DNA of 64,000 nucleotides from Pararhodobacter zhoushanensis (GCF_025949695.1 NZ_JAPDFL010000001.1:1408001-1472000), one strand, 5' to 3'; shown: positions 36,292-49,216, numbered from the stretch's first letter. The notes: generated from the letters alone by a model not told the origin. Program-made: numbers and translations.

Positions 36292-37192
36292 TCCGCTTTG
36301 ACAGCACCTCTGCTGTCTGACGCACGACACCCGCGATCTGGGTGAGCTGCTGCGCTAACGGACTGGAATTTCGCCATATCATGCCGATGGTGCGCTGGGG
36401 TTGCGGCTCGGGGAAGTGCGACACGGCAACATCGGCCGAGCGCGTCTCGACGGCCACCGCCATTTCCGGGATCAGCGTCACGCCGATGCCGGCCCCCACC
36501 ATCTGCACCAGCGTTGACAGCGACGAGCCGTCGAGCAATTCGCGGGGCAGGGTGCTTTGCAGGTTGCAAAAGCTCAGCGCCTGATCGCGAAAGCAATGCC
36601 CCTCTTCCAGCAGCAACAAGCGCATCTCGCGCAGGCGCTCGGGGCTTGGCACCGGCTTGCCCGCGTCGCTGTCAGGGCGCACCAGCACGAAGCTTTCGGA
36701 AAACAGCGCCACCTCGGTCAGCGCGGGTTCCGAGACGGGCAGGGCGACGATGGCGGTGTCCAGCCGCCCTTCGTGCAGCTCGGTCAGCAGCTTCGGCGTT
36801 ACCGTTTCGCGGATGTGGATGTCCAGATCGGCGTTGATCCGCGTCAGGTTGCCGATCAGCGCCGGTAGCAGATAGGGCGCGATGGTGGGAATCACCCCCA
36901 GCCGCAACCGCCCGGTCAAACGATCGCGTGAGGCGCGGGCGAGATCCTCCAGCTCTTCGACCGAGCGCAGGATGTCGCGCACCCGGATCGCGAAGCCCTC
37001 GCCGAAAGCGGTGAGCCGAACCTGCCGGGCGCCACGCTCGAACAGCGGCGTGCCCAACGATTCCTCCAACTCTTTGATCTGCATTGATAAAGCAGGCTGC
37101 GAGATCGCGCTGGCTTCGGCCGCACGGCCGAAATGGCCATGGCGCGCGAGGGCTTCGAAATAGCGGAACTGCTTGAGGGTGAGGTTCGTCAT
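36278..37192 (-). CDS. oxyR: OxyR, peroxide-sensing LysR regulator
   Basis: LysR-type activator of 304 residues. The HTH is HFGRAAEASAISQPALSMQIKELEESLGTPLFER. The redox pair typical of OxyR is present with nine-residue spacing: the two Cys in EEGHCFRDQALSFC. This separates it from other LysR proteins. It is divergent from katG, its classical target, with 187 bases between. Confidence 0.9.
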   Translation of the reverse strand: MTNLTLKQFRYFEALARHGHFGRAAEASAISQPALSMQIKELEESLGTPLFERGARQVRLTAFGEGFAIRVRDILRSVEELEDLARASRDRLTGRLRLGVIPTIAPYLLPALIGNLTRINADLDIHIRETVTPKLLTELHEGRLDTAIVALPVSEPALTEVALFSESFVLVRPDSDAGKPVPSPERLREMRLLLLEEGHCFRDQALSFCNLQSTLPRELLDGSSLSTLVQMVGAGIGVTLIPEMAVAVETRSADVAVSHFPEPQPQRTIGMIWRNSSPLAQQLTQIAGVVRQTAEVLSKRIAPV

Positions 37193-39542
<2,350 letters not shown>

Positions 39543-39563
39543 TCGGCGCGACGAAACGACAGC

Positions 39564-39592
39564 GGGCGCGACCGAAAGGTCGCGCCCGTTTT
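39564..39592. terminator. Intrinsic terminator after katG
   Basis: Perfect 10-bp stem GGGCGCGACC / GGTCGCGCCC with GAAA loop and GTTTTC tail; it lies between convergent katG and galE. Confidence 0.88.
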
Positions 39593-39611
39593 CATACGGT
39601 GCATCAGGGCG

Positions 39612-40607
39612 TCAGCCTGAATAGCCGCCGGTCTTGTGCCAGGTCCACGCGTCCTTGATCATCACCTTGAGCGACGAACGGGCAGGGTTCCAGCCCAGTT
39701 CATTCAGCGCGCGGTGCGAGCCCGATATGAGCGCCGCTGCATCGCCGCCTCGACGCGGACCAAAGCTGTGCGGCACCTTGTGACCCGTGGCGGCGCGGGC
39801 ATGGCCGATCACTTCCTTGACGGTAAAGCCCGCCCCGGTGCCCAGATTGAACACCCGGCTTTCCTTGCCGTCCAGCAGCCACTCCAACCCCAACACATGC
39901 GCCTCGACCAGATCCATCACATGAACATAATCGCGGACGCAGGTGCCATCGGGCGTGTCGTAATCGGTGCCATAGATCACCAGTTCCGAGCGTTGACCGT
40001 CGATGGCTTCCAGCATCACCGGGATCAGATGCGTCTCGGGGCGGTGGCATTCGCCGATCTCGCCCTCGGGGTCGGCCCCCGCCACGTTGAAATAGCGAAA
40101 GATCACGTGGTTCAGGCCCGAGGCGGTGCCAAAGTCGCGCAGGATCTCTTCGACCGCCTTCTTGGACGACCCATAGGCGTTGATCGGCTGCTGCGCGCTG
40201 TCTTCGTCCAGCAGAACACCGTCCTGCTCACCGTAGGTGGCGCAGGTTGACGAGAACACGAAATCCCTGACCCCCGCCGCAACCGTGGCCTCAATCAGCG
40301 TCAAAGATCCCATGACGTTGTTGCGCCAGTATTTTCCCGGGTCGGACATCGCCTCGCCGATTTCGCTGCAAGCGGCGAAATGCATGACGGCAATGGGATC
40401 ATAGGCCGCAAACGCAGCGTCCAGCGCGGCGCGGTCGTTCAGGTCGCCCTGAATGAAGGGACCGTATTTCACCGCCTGTGCCCAGCCGGTCGACAGATTG
40501 TCAAAACAAACCGGCACATACCCGCGTGCCGCCAGAACCTTGCAGGCGTGCGAGCCGATATAGCCCGCACCCCCGGTGACCAGGACGTGTCTCACCGCCT
40601 CAGTCAT
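39612..40607 (-). CDS. galE: UDP-glucose 4-epimerase
   Basis: Interconverts UDP-glucose and UDP-galactose for surface polysaccharide; 331 residues. NAD motif VTGGAGYIGSHACKVL, catalytic Ser/Thr region FSSTCATYGE and Tyr-Lys pair in YGSSKKAVEE are present, as is NVAGADPEGEIGE. It lies three bases downstream of galU, so both form one operon. Confidence 0.92.
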   Translation of the reverse strand: MTEAVRHVLVTGGAGYIGSHACKVLAARGYVPVCFDNLSTGWAQAVKYGPFIQGDLNDRAALDAAFAAYDPIAVMHFAACSEIGEAMSDPGKYWRNNVMGSLTLIEATVAAGVRDFVFSSTCATYGEQDGVLLDEDSAQQPINAYGSSKKAVEEILRDFGTASGLNHVIFRYFNVAGADPEGEIGECHRPETHLIPVMLEAIDGQRSELVIYGTDYDTPDGTCVRDYVHVMDLVEAHVLGLEWLLDGKESRVFNLGTGAGFTVKEVIGHARAATGHKVPHSFGPRRGGDAAALISGSHRALNELGWNPARSSLKVMIKDAWTWHKTGGYSG

Positions 40608-40610
40608 TTT

Positions 40611-41504
40611 TCAGCCAATCTCGGCCTCGCGCTTTTGAAGTCTGTCGCGGATCAGGTCATAGAACTTGTCGCGGAACTCGTCATGATCCAGCGCGTGATC
40701 CACAATCGCGGTCAGATACCCCATCTTCGAGCCGCAATCATAACGCGTTGCGGTCATTTCCATCGCCGCAACCTTGCCTTGGCCGGCGAGGATGTCGATG
40801 GCGTCGGCAAGCTGGATCTCGTTGCCGGCACCGGGCTTGAGCGTGCGCAGGATGTCGAAGATCTCGGCGTTGAAGACATAGCGCCCCATCGAGGCCAGAT
40901 GCGACGGCGCATCCTCAAGCTTGGGTTTCTCGATCAGACCGGCAACGGTGACACGTCCGTCGGGGCCGACGGGGCCGGGTTTGACGATGCCGTATTTATG
41001 CACGACGTCAGGTTCGACCTCGGTCACGCACAGATAGTTGGTCGGGTTGGCGTCATAGGCGGCGACCATTTCAGAGGTGGGCAGGCTGGGGCCCTTCATC
41101 AGGTCATCGGCCAGCAGCACGACAAAGGGGGCATCGCCCACAGCAGGGGCGGCGCACAGAACGGCGTCGCCCAGGCCCTTGGGTTCGGGCTGGCGGATGA
41201 AGATGCAGTTGACGCCCTGCGGCACGATGTTGCGCACCATGTCGCGTTCGGCGTGCTTGCCCTTCTGGGTCAGCTGGAACTCCAGCTCGAGGTTGGCGTC
41301 GAAGTGGTCGCCGATTGCGCGCTTGGGACGGCCGGTCACAAAAATGATGTCCGTGATCCCGGCGGCGATTGCCTCTTCAACGGCGTATTGGATGATAGGG
41401 CGGTCGATAATCGGCAGCAGTTCTTTCGGCATCGCTTTGGTCGCCGGCAAAAAACGCGTGCCCAAGCCTGCTACAGGAAAAACAGCTTTCTTGATCTTCG
41501 TCAT
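40611..41504 (-). CDS. galU: UTP-glucose-1-phosphate uridylyltransferase
   Basis: Makes UDP-glucose, the substrate of galE; 297 residues from ATG 41504. Signature GLGTRFLPATKAMPKELLPI, with FVTGRPKRAIGDHFD, VLLADDLM and VAGLIEKPK following. The frame is open 47 codons upstream, but MTKIKKAVFPVAGLG is the normal beginning. A small hairpin (GGTTCCTTTGGAACG) lies just upstream of the start; the 182 bases to the exporter gene hold nothing else clear. Confidence 0.93.
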   Translation of the reverse strand: MTKIKKAVFPVAGLGTRFLPATKAMPKELLPIIDRPIIQYAVEEAIAAGITDIIFVTGRPKRAIGDHFDANLELEFQLTQKGKHAERDMVRNIVPQGVNCIFIRQPEPKGLGDAVLCAAPAVGDAPFVVLLADDLMKGPSLPTSEMVAAYDANPTNYLCVTEVEPDVVHKYGIVKPGPVGPDGRVTVAGLIEKPKLEDAPSHLASMGRYVFNAEIFDILRTLKPGAGNEIQLADAIDILAGQGKVAAMEMTATRYDCGSKMGYLTAIVDHALDHDEFRDKFYDLIRDRLQKREAEIG

Positions 41505-41686
41505 AATATCCAACGGTTCCTTTGGAACGTGCAGTAACACTGTACCACTTCTAAAGGAGGACACACGCAACACAACCGGGAAAACAGGTCCAAGGCTGGC
41601 TTGACCCGTGGCGCGCCGCGCCGCGCGCAAGAAAACGCCGAGCAAAACGTGGATTTCTGACGTTCAGGCAGGCCGCGCCGTGGCGG

Positions 41687-43131
41687 TCACTCGACCCTGC
41701 GTGCCGGGTTCAGGACGACCAGAACCCACTCGAGCACGACAAACCCTGCAATGGTGGCAAAGGTGGCGCGGAACGCCAGCTCCCAGCCCGCGCGGCTTAC
41801 CGTGTCGGCCGAAAGCCCCCCGACAGGATCGCCCCGGCGTCGCTGCCCGATGGCGCTACGGCAAACAGCACAAAGGCGGTCAACGCCGTGCCGACCACCG
41901 CCCCGATCGAGCGCGCGAAGGTGATCGCGCCAATCGCGCGGCCGCGGATTTCATCGGCAGCGGTGACTTGCACCACGGTGTTGAGCACCGGCATCACCCA
42001 GCCAAAGGTCAGGCCGATCAGCAGGTAGTTGGCCATCAGCGCCGGGCGGCTCAGGTCGGCCCCGTAGAACGCCAGAAACCCGAGAGCGGCGACCGATACC
42101 GGCAGGCTGAGGCTTGGAAACAGCACAGTGCGGCCCGTTATGGTGACAAGATTCCCGGCGATGATACCGGCGACGCCAAAGGCGACGGTCAGTGCCAGCA
42201 TCGTCGTGGCGGTGACAAGCGCGCCATCGGTGCGCAGGATCGCGTGAAACAGCGGGATCGTGGTGACCAGCGAGACCAGCGCCGCGCCATGGCAAAAGAT
42301 CGCCAGACTGGCGCGGTTCAGCGCCGGGGTCTTGAAGATCACCGCCGGGAACAGCGCGTTGGCCGCGCGGCGTTGCGAGCTGAGCAGGCCGACGATACCC
42401 GCCGCGGCCGCAACCGCCGCCAGCCCGGCCCAAAGCCGCAGGCCGGGCACCGAGACCATCTCGATGGCACCGGTCAGGCCCGTGACCAGCAGGACCAGCG
42501 ACAGGAAGCCTTGCAGATCAAAGCGCCCGGCGGCGGCAGCGCGCCGGGGGATCTTGGTGCGCAGCAGCACCGTGATCGCCAGCAGTGCCAGCGGGATGGT
42601 GACCAGAAACAGGCTGCGCCAGCCAAAGGTCACCACCAGAACGCCCGCCACCAGCGGACCCGCGGTCGAGGCAACCACGCTGATCGCCGCGATATTGCCC
42701 TGCGCGCGTCCCCGGTCGCGCGGGGCCACGACATCACCGATCAGTGCCTGACTGAGCGACATCAGCCCGCCGCCGCCCAACCCTTGCAACAACCGCGCCG
42801 AGGCCAGTACCGGGAAATTCCACGCCATCGCCGCCAAGGCGGTTCCGGCGATATAGACGCACAGCGCGATCAGCAGCATCCGCGCGCGCCCGTAACTGTC
42901 GCCCAGCACGCCGTAAACCGGCCCGGCGATGGTCAGCGCGATCATATAGCCCATCACCAGCCACGGCAGCCGCCGCACTTCGCCCAGATCGGCCCCGATA
43001 TTGGGCAATGCGACCGAGACCATCGTTTGATTGGCGATGGCCAGAAACGCCGGGATCGCGATCAGCGGCAGCAAGGAAAGGGGAGAGCGGTAGATCGGGG
43101 TGTCAGGCACAGGGGGCGCATCCGCGGGCAT
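41687..43131 (-). CDS. DHA2-type MFS exporter, frameshifted as read
   Basis: Drug-efflux-like major facilitator, about 480 residues and fourteen expected helices. The motif A region reads VYGVLGDSYGRARML and motif C GISVVASTAGPLVAGVLV-like (AAISVVASTAGPLVAG). As read, the frame ends early at FRPTR. Adding one G at the six-base run 41816-41821 (C on + strand) instead gives LSADTVSRAGWELAF and a last membrane helix (FATIAGFVVLEWVLVVL) ending at 41687. Start ATG 43131 has no ribosome site. The substrate is unknown. Confidence 0.78.
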
Positions 43132-43133
43132 GG

Positions 43134-43164
43134 AAAAAGGCGCCGTCCCGGGGGCGGCGCCTTT
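43134..43164 (-). terminator. Intrinsic terminator of ligABC
   Basis: Perfect 10-bp stem AAAGGCGCCG / CGGCGCCTTT, with a T5 run on the minus strand directly after it, 20 bases beyond the ligC stop. It ends at the start codon of the exporter gene, separating it from ligABC. Confidence 0.82.
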
Positions 43165-43183
43165 CTTTAACGCGTTAAGCGTC

Positions 43184-44128
43184 TCAGGTGAAGCACTTCT
43201 CGATACGGTCGAGCGTGCGCATCGCATCCAGCACCTGATGAACCGAGCCATTCGGCTCGCGGCCCTCTTCGATGGCGGCGATGAATTCGCGGTCGATCAG
43301 CTCGATCCCGTTGTTCGACACCGCGACGCCGGTCAGGTCGATCGGCTGTTCCTTGCCGTCAAACAGATCGTCATAGCGCGCCAGATACGTGCCATTGTCG
43401 CAGATGTAGCGGAAGAACGTGCCGAACGGGCCATCGTTGTTGAACGACAGCGACAGCGTGCAGATCGCGCCCGAGGGCACTTTCATGCCGATGGACATGT
43501 CCATCGCAATGCCCAGCTCGGGGTGATGCGGACCTTCCAGCCCGTAGCACTCGCTGACCACTTCGCCGGTCTGGTACTGGAACAGATCGACGGTGTGGCA
43601 GGCGTGGTGCCAGAGCAGATGGTCGGTCCAGCTGCGCGGCTCACCCTTGGCGTTCATGTTCGAGCGGCGGAAGAAATAGGTCTGAACGTCCATCTGCTGG
43701 ACCTTCAGTTCCCCCGCTGCGATCTTGTTCTTGATCCACTGGTGCGACGGGTTGTAGCGGCGGACCTGACCGGCCATCGCCAAAACGCCCGTTTCCTTCT
43801 GCACGCGGCAGATCTCTTCGCTTTCCGCGACGCTGTCGGCCATCGGGATCTCGATCAACACCGGCTTGCCCGCCTTCATGCAGGCAATCGCCTGCTCGGC
43901 ATGCAGCTGGGTCGGCGTGGCCAGGATCACCGCATCGACATCGTCGCGCGCCAGGCACTCGGCCAGGTCGGTTGCGGCGTGGCCGATGCCGCGATCCGCG
44001 GCCAGCGTGTCGATCTTTTCACGGGTCGGGCCCATGACCGAGGTCACGGTCACACCCTCGATGGCACTCAGCGCATCAAGGTGCTTGATCCCGAAGGCGC
44101 CATAAGCGCCGGCGACACAAATTCGCAT
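43184..44128 (-). CDS. ligC: 4-carboxy-2-hydroxymuconate-6-semialdehyde dehydrogenase (LigC)
   Basis: NADP-dependent Gfo/Idh/MocA-family enzyme, 314 residues, oxidising the ring-cleavage product of protocatechuate to 2-pyrone-4,6-dicarboxylate. Signatures shared with known LigC are DDVDAVILATPTQLHAEQAI, IQQMDVQTYFFRRSNMN-like VQQMDVQTYFFRR, SWTDHLLWHHACHTVDLF and FGTFFRYICDNGTYLARYDD. It is 11 bases downstream of ligB in the same operon. Confidence 0.9.
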   Translation of the reverse strand: MRICVAGAYGAFGIKHLDALSAIEGVTVTSVMGPTREKIDTLAADRGIGHAATDLAECLARDDVDAVILATPTQLHAEQAIACMKAGKPVLIEIPMADSVAESEEICRVQKETGVLAMAGQVRRYNPSHQWIKNKIAAGELKVQQMDVQTYFFRRSNMNAKGEPRSWTDHLLWHHACHTVDLFQYQTGEVVSECYGLEGPHHPELGIAMDMSIGMKVPSGAICTLSLSFNNDGPFGTFFRYICDNGTYLARYDDLFDGKEQPIDLTGVAVSNNGIELIDREFIAAIEEGREPNGSVHQVLDAMRTLDRIEKCFT

Positions 44129-44139
44129 CGGTTCCCCCT

Positions 44140-45383
<1,244 letters not shown>

Positions 45384-45454
45384 TGGTGGCTCTCCCGATT
45401 ATCGTGATGCTCCGAACCTTCGCGCAGGGGCGCGGGCGGGCAGGCGATCACGAG

Positions 45455-45464
45455 ATGTATACAT
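45455..45464. promoter_or_regulatory. ATGTATACAT operator in front of ligABC
   Basis: Perfect 10-bp palindrome, identical to the core at 13977-13986. On the minus strand TTGTGT lies 16 bases ahead of TGTATA, so the palindrome covers the -10 region of a ligA promoter as it does at the ThDP gene. Confidence 0.6.
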
Positions 45465-45515
45465 TGAAGCCGCCCTGCGACACAATTGAATCGCGCCGCC
45501 TTGCATTGAAAAAAG

Positions 45516-46751
45516 CTATTCGGGCGGCAGGTTTTCGCCAGACCCCGCCGGGCTGCACTGGCGCAGAAGCGCCAGAAACCGGGCCTGAGTGTCGGTCGGA
45601 CGCCAACTGGTACGATACGTCAGACCTATGGTGCGCAGGTCATTTGTCAACGGTACGTTGAGCGGCACGATGTGACCGGCGCGTTCCTCGTCGCTGATCT
45701 GATGGCGTGAGACAATCGAGATATAGTCGCCTTCCGCCAGAATCCCGCGCAGGAACACCAGGGACGACGACACCACCCGCACCGGGGTGCGTGGCTGCTG
45801 ATCAATGCGCAGGGTTTCAAACAGATAGGTGCCCGCGGGCGTGTTCTTGGGTGGGGCGACCCAAGGGTAGGCGAGGGTATCCTCAAGGCTGACTTCGGCC
45901 CGGCCCGCCAGCGGATGGCTGGGGTGGGCAACGATGGCCAGCGCGTCGTCAAACAGCGGCTCTTGCGTCACATCCTCGGCGGGCAGCGGCGTGCGCAGGG
46001 CGCCAATCAGGCAATCCAGATCGCCTTCACGCAGCGAGCGCAGCAGCGCGTCATAGCGCCCGTCGACGACCTGCACCTGCACGCCCTGCGTCGCGCTGAT
46101 CAGCGCATGGGTGGCGCGCGGCACGATCACCGTGCGCGCCAGCGGCATCGAGCCGAGCAGGAACGTGCCGCGATCATCGCCCATCTCGCGGCCGATTTCC
46201 TCGAACCCCTGCCGGATCTCGGCTTGCGCCAGCTTGGCACCCAGCACAAAGGCCTGCGCGGCGGTGGTCAGTTCGACACCCGAGGCCGTGGTCAGGAAGA
46301 AAGGCACGCCCGCCACATCCTCAAGACTGCGCGCGGCGCGGTGGACGGTGGGTTGCGACAGGCCCAACGACTGTGCGGCAACGGTGAAACTGCCGGTTCC
46401 AGCCACGGCGATCAGCGCGCGCAGCTGCGCGGCCGTGATCAGATGATCAAACGACGCGCGCTTGCCGCCCGTATCGCGCGCGCCGCGCAGGGCCATCCGC
46501 GCGCCGGTGTTGAGGTGATCCAGCGCCGCCTCGACCCGCCGGACGAACAGCGCGCCGCAGGCCGTGGTGCCAAAGCGCCGTGTGCGCCGGACCAGCAGGG
46601 GCGCGCCCACCTCACGCTCAAGCCGGGCGATGGCCTGCGTTGCGGCGGGTTGCGACAGCAAGCATCGCTCCGCCGCCGCCGAGACCGACCCGGTGCGCGC
46701 CGTCTCCAGAAACACGCGCATGTGGCGCAGGTTCGGCAAGCTGTCAGCCAT
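45516..46751 (-). CDS. LysR-type regulator with two tandem HTH domains
   Basis: 411 residues, about 100 more than a normal LysR protein. Two winged-helix domains stand in tandem: residues 7-66 (GSVSAAAERCLLSQPAATQAI, PLLVRR) and 105-165 (GSFTVAAQSLGLSQPTVHRAA, PFFLTT), followed by one effector domain (about 190-395). No frameshift or internal start is needed. It is divergent from ligI and upstream of ligA on the same strand, so it probably controls protocatechuate cleavage. Which HTH binds DNA, or whether both do, is open. Confidence 0.85.
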   Translation of the reverse strand: MADSLPNLRHMRVFLETARTGSVSAAAERCLLSQPAATQAIARLEREVGAPLLVRRTRRFGTTACGALFVRRVEAALDHLNTGARMALRGARDTGGKRASFDHLITAAQLRALIAVAGTGSFTVAAQSLGLSQPTVHRAARSLEDVAGVPFFLTTASGVELTTAAQAFVLGAKLAQAEIRQGFEEIGREMGDDRGTFLLGSMPLARTVIVPRATHALISATQGVQVQVVDGRYDALLRSLREGDLDCLIGALRTPLPAEDVTQEPLFDDALAIVAHPSHPLAGRAEVSLEDTLAYPWVAPPKNTPAGTYLFETLRIDQQPRTPVRVVSSSLVFLRGILAEGDYISIVSRHQISDEERAGHIVPLNVPLTNDLRTIGLTYRTSWRPTDTQARFLALLRQCSPAGSGENLPPE

Positions 46752-46789
46752 TTGACACCTGAATAGCGAAAACTTATTTTACGGCCTTG

Positions 46790-46806
46790 GTTTGAAATAG
46801 GCAAAC
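46790..46806. promoter_or_regulatory. LysR-type box between the double-HTH regulator and ligI
   Basis: GTTTG-N7-CAAAC, an inverted repeat with T-N11-A spacing typical of LysR sites, in the 126-base divergent gap. Confidence 0.5.
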
Positions 46807-46877
46807 TGTGTTCATTGCGGCATGGTGCGCGCAAACGGCAGGGCCCACTGCACAAGGCCTGTCGCAGGAGGAACAAC

Positions 46878-47771
46878 ATGACGACGCAACCGCAGCCGAT
46901 GGATGCCGACTGGCTGGTCTATCACCCCAATCCCAAAACGCCCGATTTCGTGCTGCCCAAGGGCGCGGTCGATGCGCATTGCCACGTCTTCGGCCCCTCG
47001 GCCGAGTTCCCCTACGCACCCGAGCGCAAGTACACCCCCGGCGATGCGGGCAAGGACAAGCTGTTCGCGCTGCGTGATTTTCTGGGGTTCGAGCGCAATG
47101 TGATCGTGCAGGCCACCTGCCACGGCAAGGACAACCGCGCCATGGTCGACGCCTGCGTTGCGGCCGGTGACCGGGCGCGCGGCGTGGCCTCGGTGGGCAA
47201 GGACATCACCCGCGACGAGCTGAAAGCGATGCACGAGAGCGGCGTGCGCGGCGTGCGCTTCAACTTTGTGAAACGTCTGGTCGACGCGACCCCGCCCGAG
47301 GTGTTCCTGGGCATCGCCGACAAGATCCAGGAATTCGGCTGGTCCACGGTCGTTTATTTCGAGGCGCAGGATCTTGAGGGGCTGGAGCCCTTCCTCACCT
47401 CGCTGCCCGGTATCATCGTCGTCGACCACATGGGCCGCCCCGATGTGTCCAAGGGTGTCGATCACCCGGATTTCCAGCGTTTCATCAATCTGATGGCGCA
47501 GAACGAGAACGTCTGGACCAAGGTAACCTGTCCCGAGCGGCTGACCAAAACCGGTGCGCCCTATGACGATGTTGTCCCCTATTATCAGGCGATCGTGGAC
47601 CGGTTCGAGGACCGCGTGCTCTGGGGCACCGACTGGCCGCACCCGAACATGAAGTCGCACATGCCCGATGATGGCGCGCTGGTGGATTACATCCCCCGGA
47701 TCGCCCGCAGCGAGGCGCAGCGTCAGAAGCTGCTGATCGACAACCCGATGCGCCTGTACTGGGCCGACTGA
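46878..47771 (+). CDS. ligI: 2-pyrone-4,6-dicarboxylate hydrolase (LigI)
   Basis: Amidohydrolase-superfamily lactonase, 297 residues, opening 2-pyrone-4,6-dicarboxylate made by LigC. Metal/substrate motifs are VDAHCHVFGP near the start and VLWGTDWPHPNM near the end, with ESGVRGVRFNFVKRLVD between, as in LigI. ATG 46878 follows GGAGGAACAAC. Divergent from the double-HTH LysR gene. Confidence 0.92.
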   Translation: MTTQPQPMDADWLVYHPNPKTPDFVLPKGAVDAHCHVFGPSAEFPYAPERKYTPGDAGKDKLFALRDFLGFERNVIVQATCHGKDNRAMVDACVAAGDRARGVASVGKDITRDELKAMHESGVRGVRFNFVKRLVDATPPEVFLGIADKIQEFGWSTVVYFEAQDLEGLEPFLTSLPGIIVVDHMGRPDVSKGVDHPDFQRFINLMAQNENVWTKVTCPERLTKTGAPYDDVVPYYQAIVDRFEDRVLWGTDWPHPNMKSHMPDDGALVDYIPRIARSEAQRQKLLIDNPMRLYWAD

Positions 47772-47794
47772 GCGACACTTACCGAACCAACCCG

Positions 47795-47823
47795 ACGGGC
47801 GTGCCGAAAGGCGCGCCCGTTTC
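47795..47823 (+). terminator. Intrinsic terminator after ligI
   Basis: ACGGGCGTGCC / GGCGCGCCCGT stem (10 of 11 paired) with GAAA loop and short T-run. Confidence 0.75.
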
Positions 47824-47895
47824 GCATTGCGCACGCCGCTGCGTCTATAACTTCTGTGTCTGCGCTATTGGTTTCGCGCCGACCGCGCCGCCCAT

Positions 47896-47909
47896 TTGAT
47901 TCAGGTCAA
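47896..47909. promoter_or_regulatory. FNR/CRP-type box upstream of the second ligA-like gene
   Basis: TTGATTCAGGTCAA is one base from the FNR consensus TTGAT-N4-ATCAA and matches variants common for FnrL/Dnr-type regulators. It lies 56 bases before the start codon. The outer ATTTGA / TCAAAT symmetry supports a dimer site. Confidence 0.5.
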
Positions 47910-47964
47910 ATTTCCGGGCGCGCCCGCGTGGGACACTGGCCCTGCAAGCGATGGAGGACACGCG

Positions 47965-48321
47965 ATGGACCAGCCCGGCTACGACTATCACATTGATATT
48001 CCTGGCACGACCTTGTTCGACGGCAAGATGGCCATGAAGGGCTATGCGCTGAACAAGATGTGCTACTCGTTCAACCAGCAGATCAACCGCGAGGCGTTTC
48101 TGGCGGATGAAGAGGGCTATATGGCCAAGTTCGGCCTGAACGACGAACAGAAAGAGGCGATCCGCAAGCGCGACGTTCTCGGCCTGATCGACGCGGGCGG
48201 GAACATCTATTACCTCGCCAAATTCGCCGGGATCTTCAAGTTGTCGGTGCAGGATGTCGGCGGGTTGCAGACCGGCAAGACCACCGAAGAATTCCAGCAA
48301 TATCTGGCCAGTCAGGCCTAA
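47965..48321 (+). CDS. Second LigA-like dioxygenase alpha subunit
   Basis: 118 residues of the LigA family: GTTLFDGKMAMKGYALNKMCYSFN, LNDEQKEAIRKRDVLGLIDAGGNIYYLAKFA. It is shorter and clearly different from the ligA at 45 kb. ATG 47965 follows GGAGGACACGCG. The partner beta subunit starts 12 bases downstream. Substrate not determined. Confidence 0.83.
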   Translation: MDQPGYDYHIDIPGTTLFDGKMAMKGYALNKMCYSFNQQINREAFLADEEGYMAKFGLNDEQKEAIRKRDVLGLIDAGGNIYYLAKFAGIFKLSVQDVGGLQTGKTTEEFQQYLASQA

Positions 48322-48333
48322 GGAGACGCGATC

Positions 48334-49182
48334 ATGGCACGCATTCTGGGCGGTATCACCACCTCGCACATCCCCGCCGTGGGCAACGCGATCAACAAGG
48401 GCCTGCAGGACGATCCCTATTGGAAACCGTTCTTCGACGGCTATCCCAAGGTCCATAAATGGGTTCAGGACAACAAGCCCGACTATGTGATCAACATCTA
48501 TAACGACCACGGGCTGGGCTTCTTTCTGGACCGCATGCCGACCTTCGCCATCGGTGCGGCGCATGAGTACCGCAACGAGGATGAGGGCTGGGGCCTGCCG
48601 TCGCTGCCGCCATTCCCCGGCGCGCCGGAACTGAGCTGGCACATCATCGAGTCGCTGGTGGCGGATGAATTCGACATCACCTCGTGTCAGGAGCTGGCAG
48701 TGGACCACGGCTTTGTGGTGCCGATGCAGCTGTTCTGGCCGGGCGCGCCGAACAATCCCGACATGCCGCGCGCCGTGCCGATCAGCGCCAATACCGTGCA
48801 GCACCCGATCCCGACGCTGAACCGGGCGCTGAACTTCGGCAAAGCGCTGCGCAAGGCGCTGCTCAGCTTCCCCGAGGATGCCAAGATCGTGGTGCTGGGC
48901 ACCGGGGGCTTGAGCCACCAGCTTGACGGGCAACGCGCGGGCTTCATCAACAAGGAGTTCGACCGCTATTGTCTGGACAATATCGTCCATAATCCTGAGG
49001 AACTGACCAAGATCACCCGTCAGGAACTGGTCAAGAACGCGGGCGCGCAGGGCACCGAATTCCTGATGTGGATGATGATGCGCGGGGCTTTGGGCGACGA
49101 CGTGACCGAGATCACGCGCAATTACCACATCCCGATCTCGAACACCGCCGCCGGGACGCTATTGATCGAATGTGCGGCCTGA
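48334..49182 (+). CDS. Second LigB-like extradiol dioxygenase beta subunit
   Basis: 282 residues with all catalytic positions: His12 (TTSHIPAVG), His59 (YNDHGLGFF), the GTGGLSHQL His and Glu in GTEFLMWMMMRG. Compared with the ligB at 44 kb, the substrate region differs (LGFFLDRMPTFAIGAAHEY, and WGLPSLPPFPGAPELSWH in place of PRPVPVV). It may act on gallate, a methylated catechol or another diphenol, or be a second protocatechuate enzyme. Operon with the alpha subunit. Confidence 0.83.
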   Translation: MARILGGITTSHIPAVGNAINKGLQDDPYWKPFFDGYPKVHKWVQDNKPDYVINIYNDHGLGFFLDRMPTFAIGAAHEYRNEDEGWGLPSLPPFPGAPELSWHIIESLVADEFDITSCQELAVDHGFVVPMQLFWPGAPNNPDMPRAVPISANTVQHPIPTLNRALNFGKALRKALLSFPEDAKIVVLGTGGLSHQLDGQRAGFINKEFDRYCLDNIVHNPEELTKITRQELVKNAGAQGTEFLMWMMMRGALGDDVTEITRNYHIPISNTAAGTLLIECAA

Positions 49183-49190
49183 AAGGTCAG

Positions 49191-49216
49191 AAGGGGCCTC
49201 AGCGGCCCCCTTTTTT
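49191..49216. terminator. Bidirectional terminator between the LigB-like gene and znuB
   Basis: AAGGGGCC-TCAGC-GGCCCC hairpin followed by CTTTTTT. The znuB stop lies in its loop. Confidence 0.8.
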
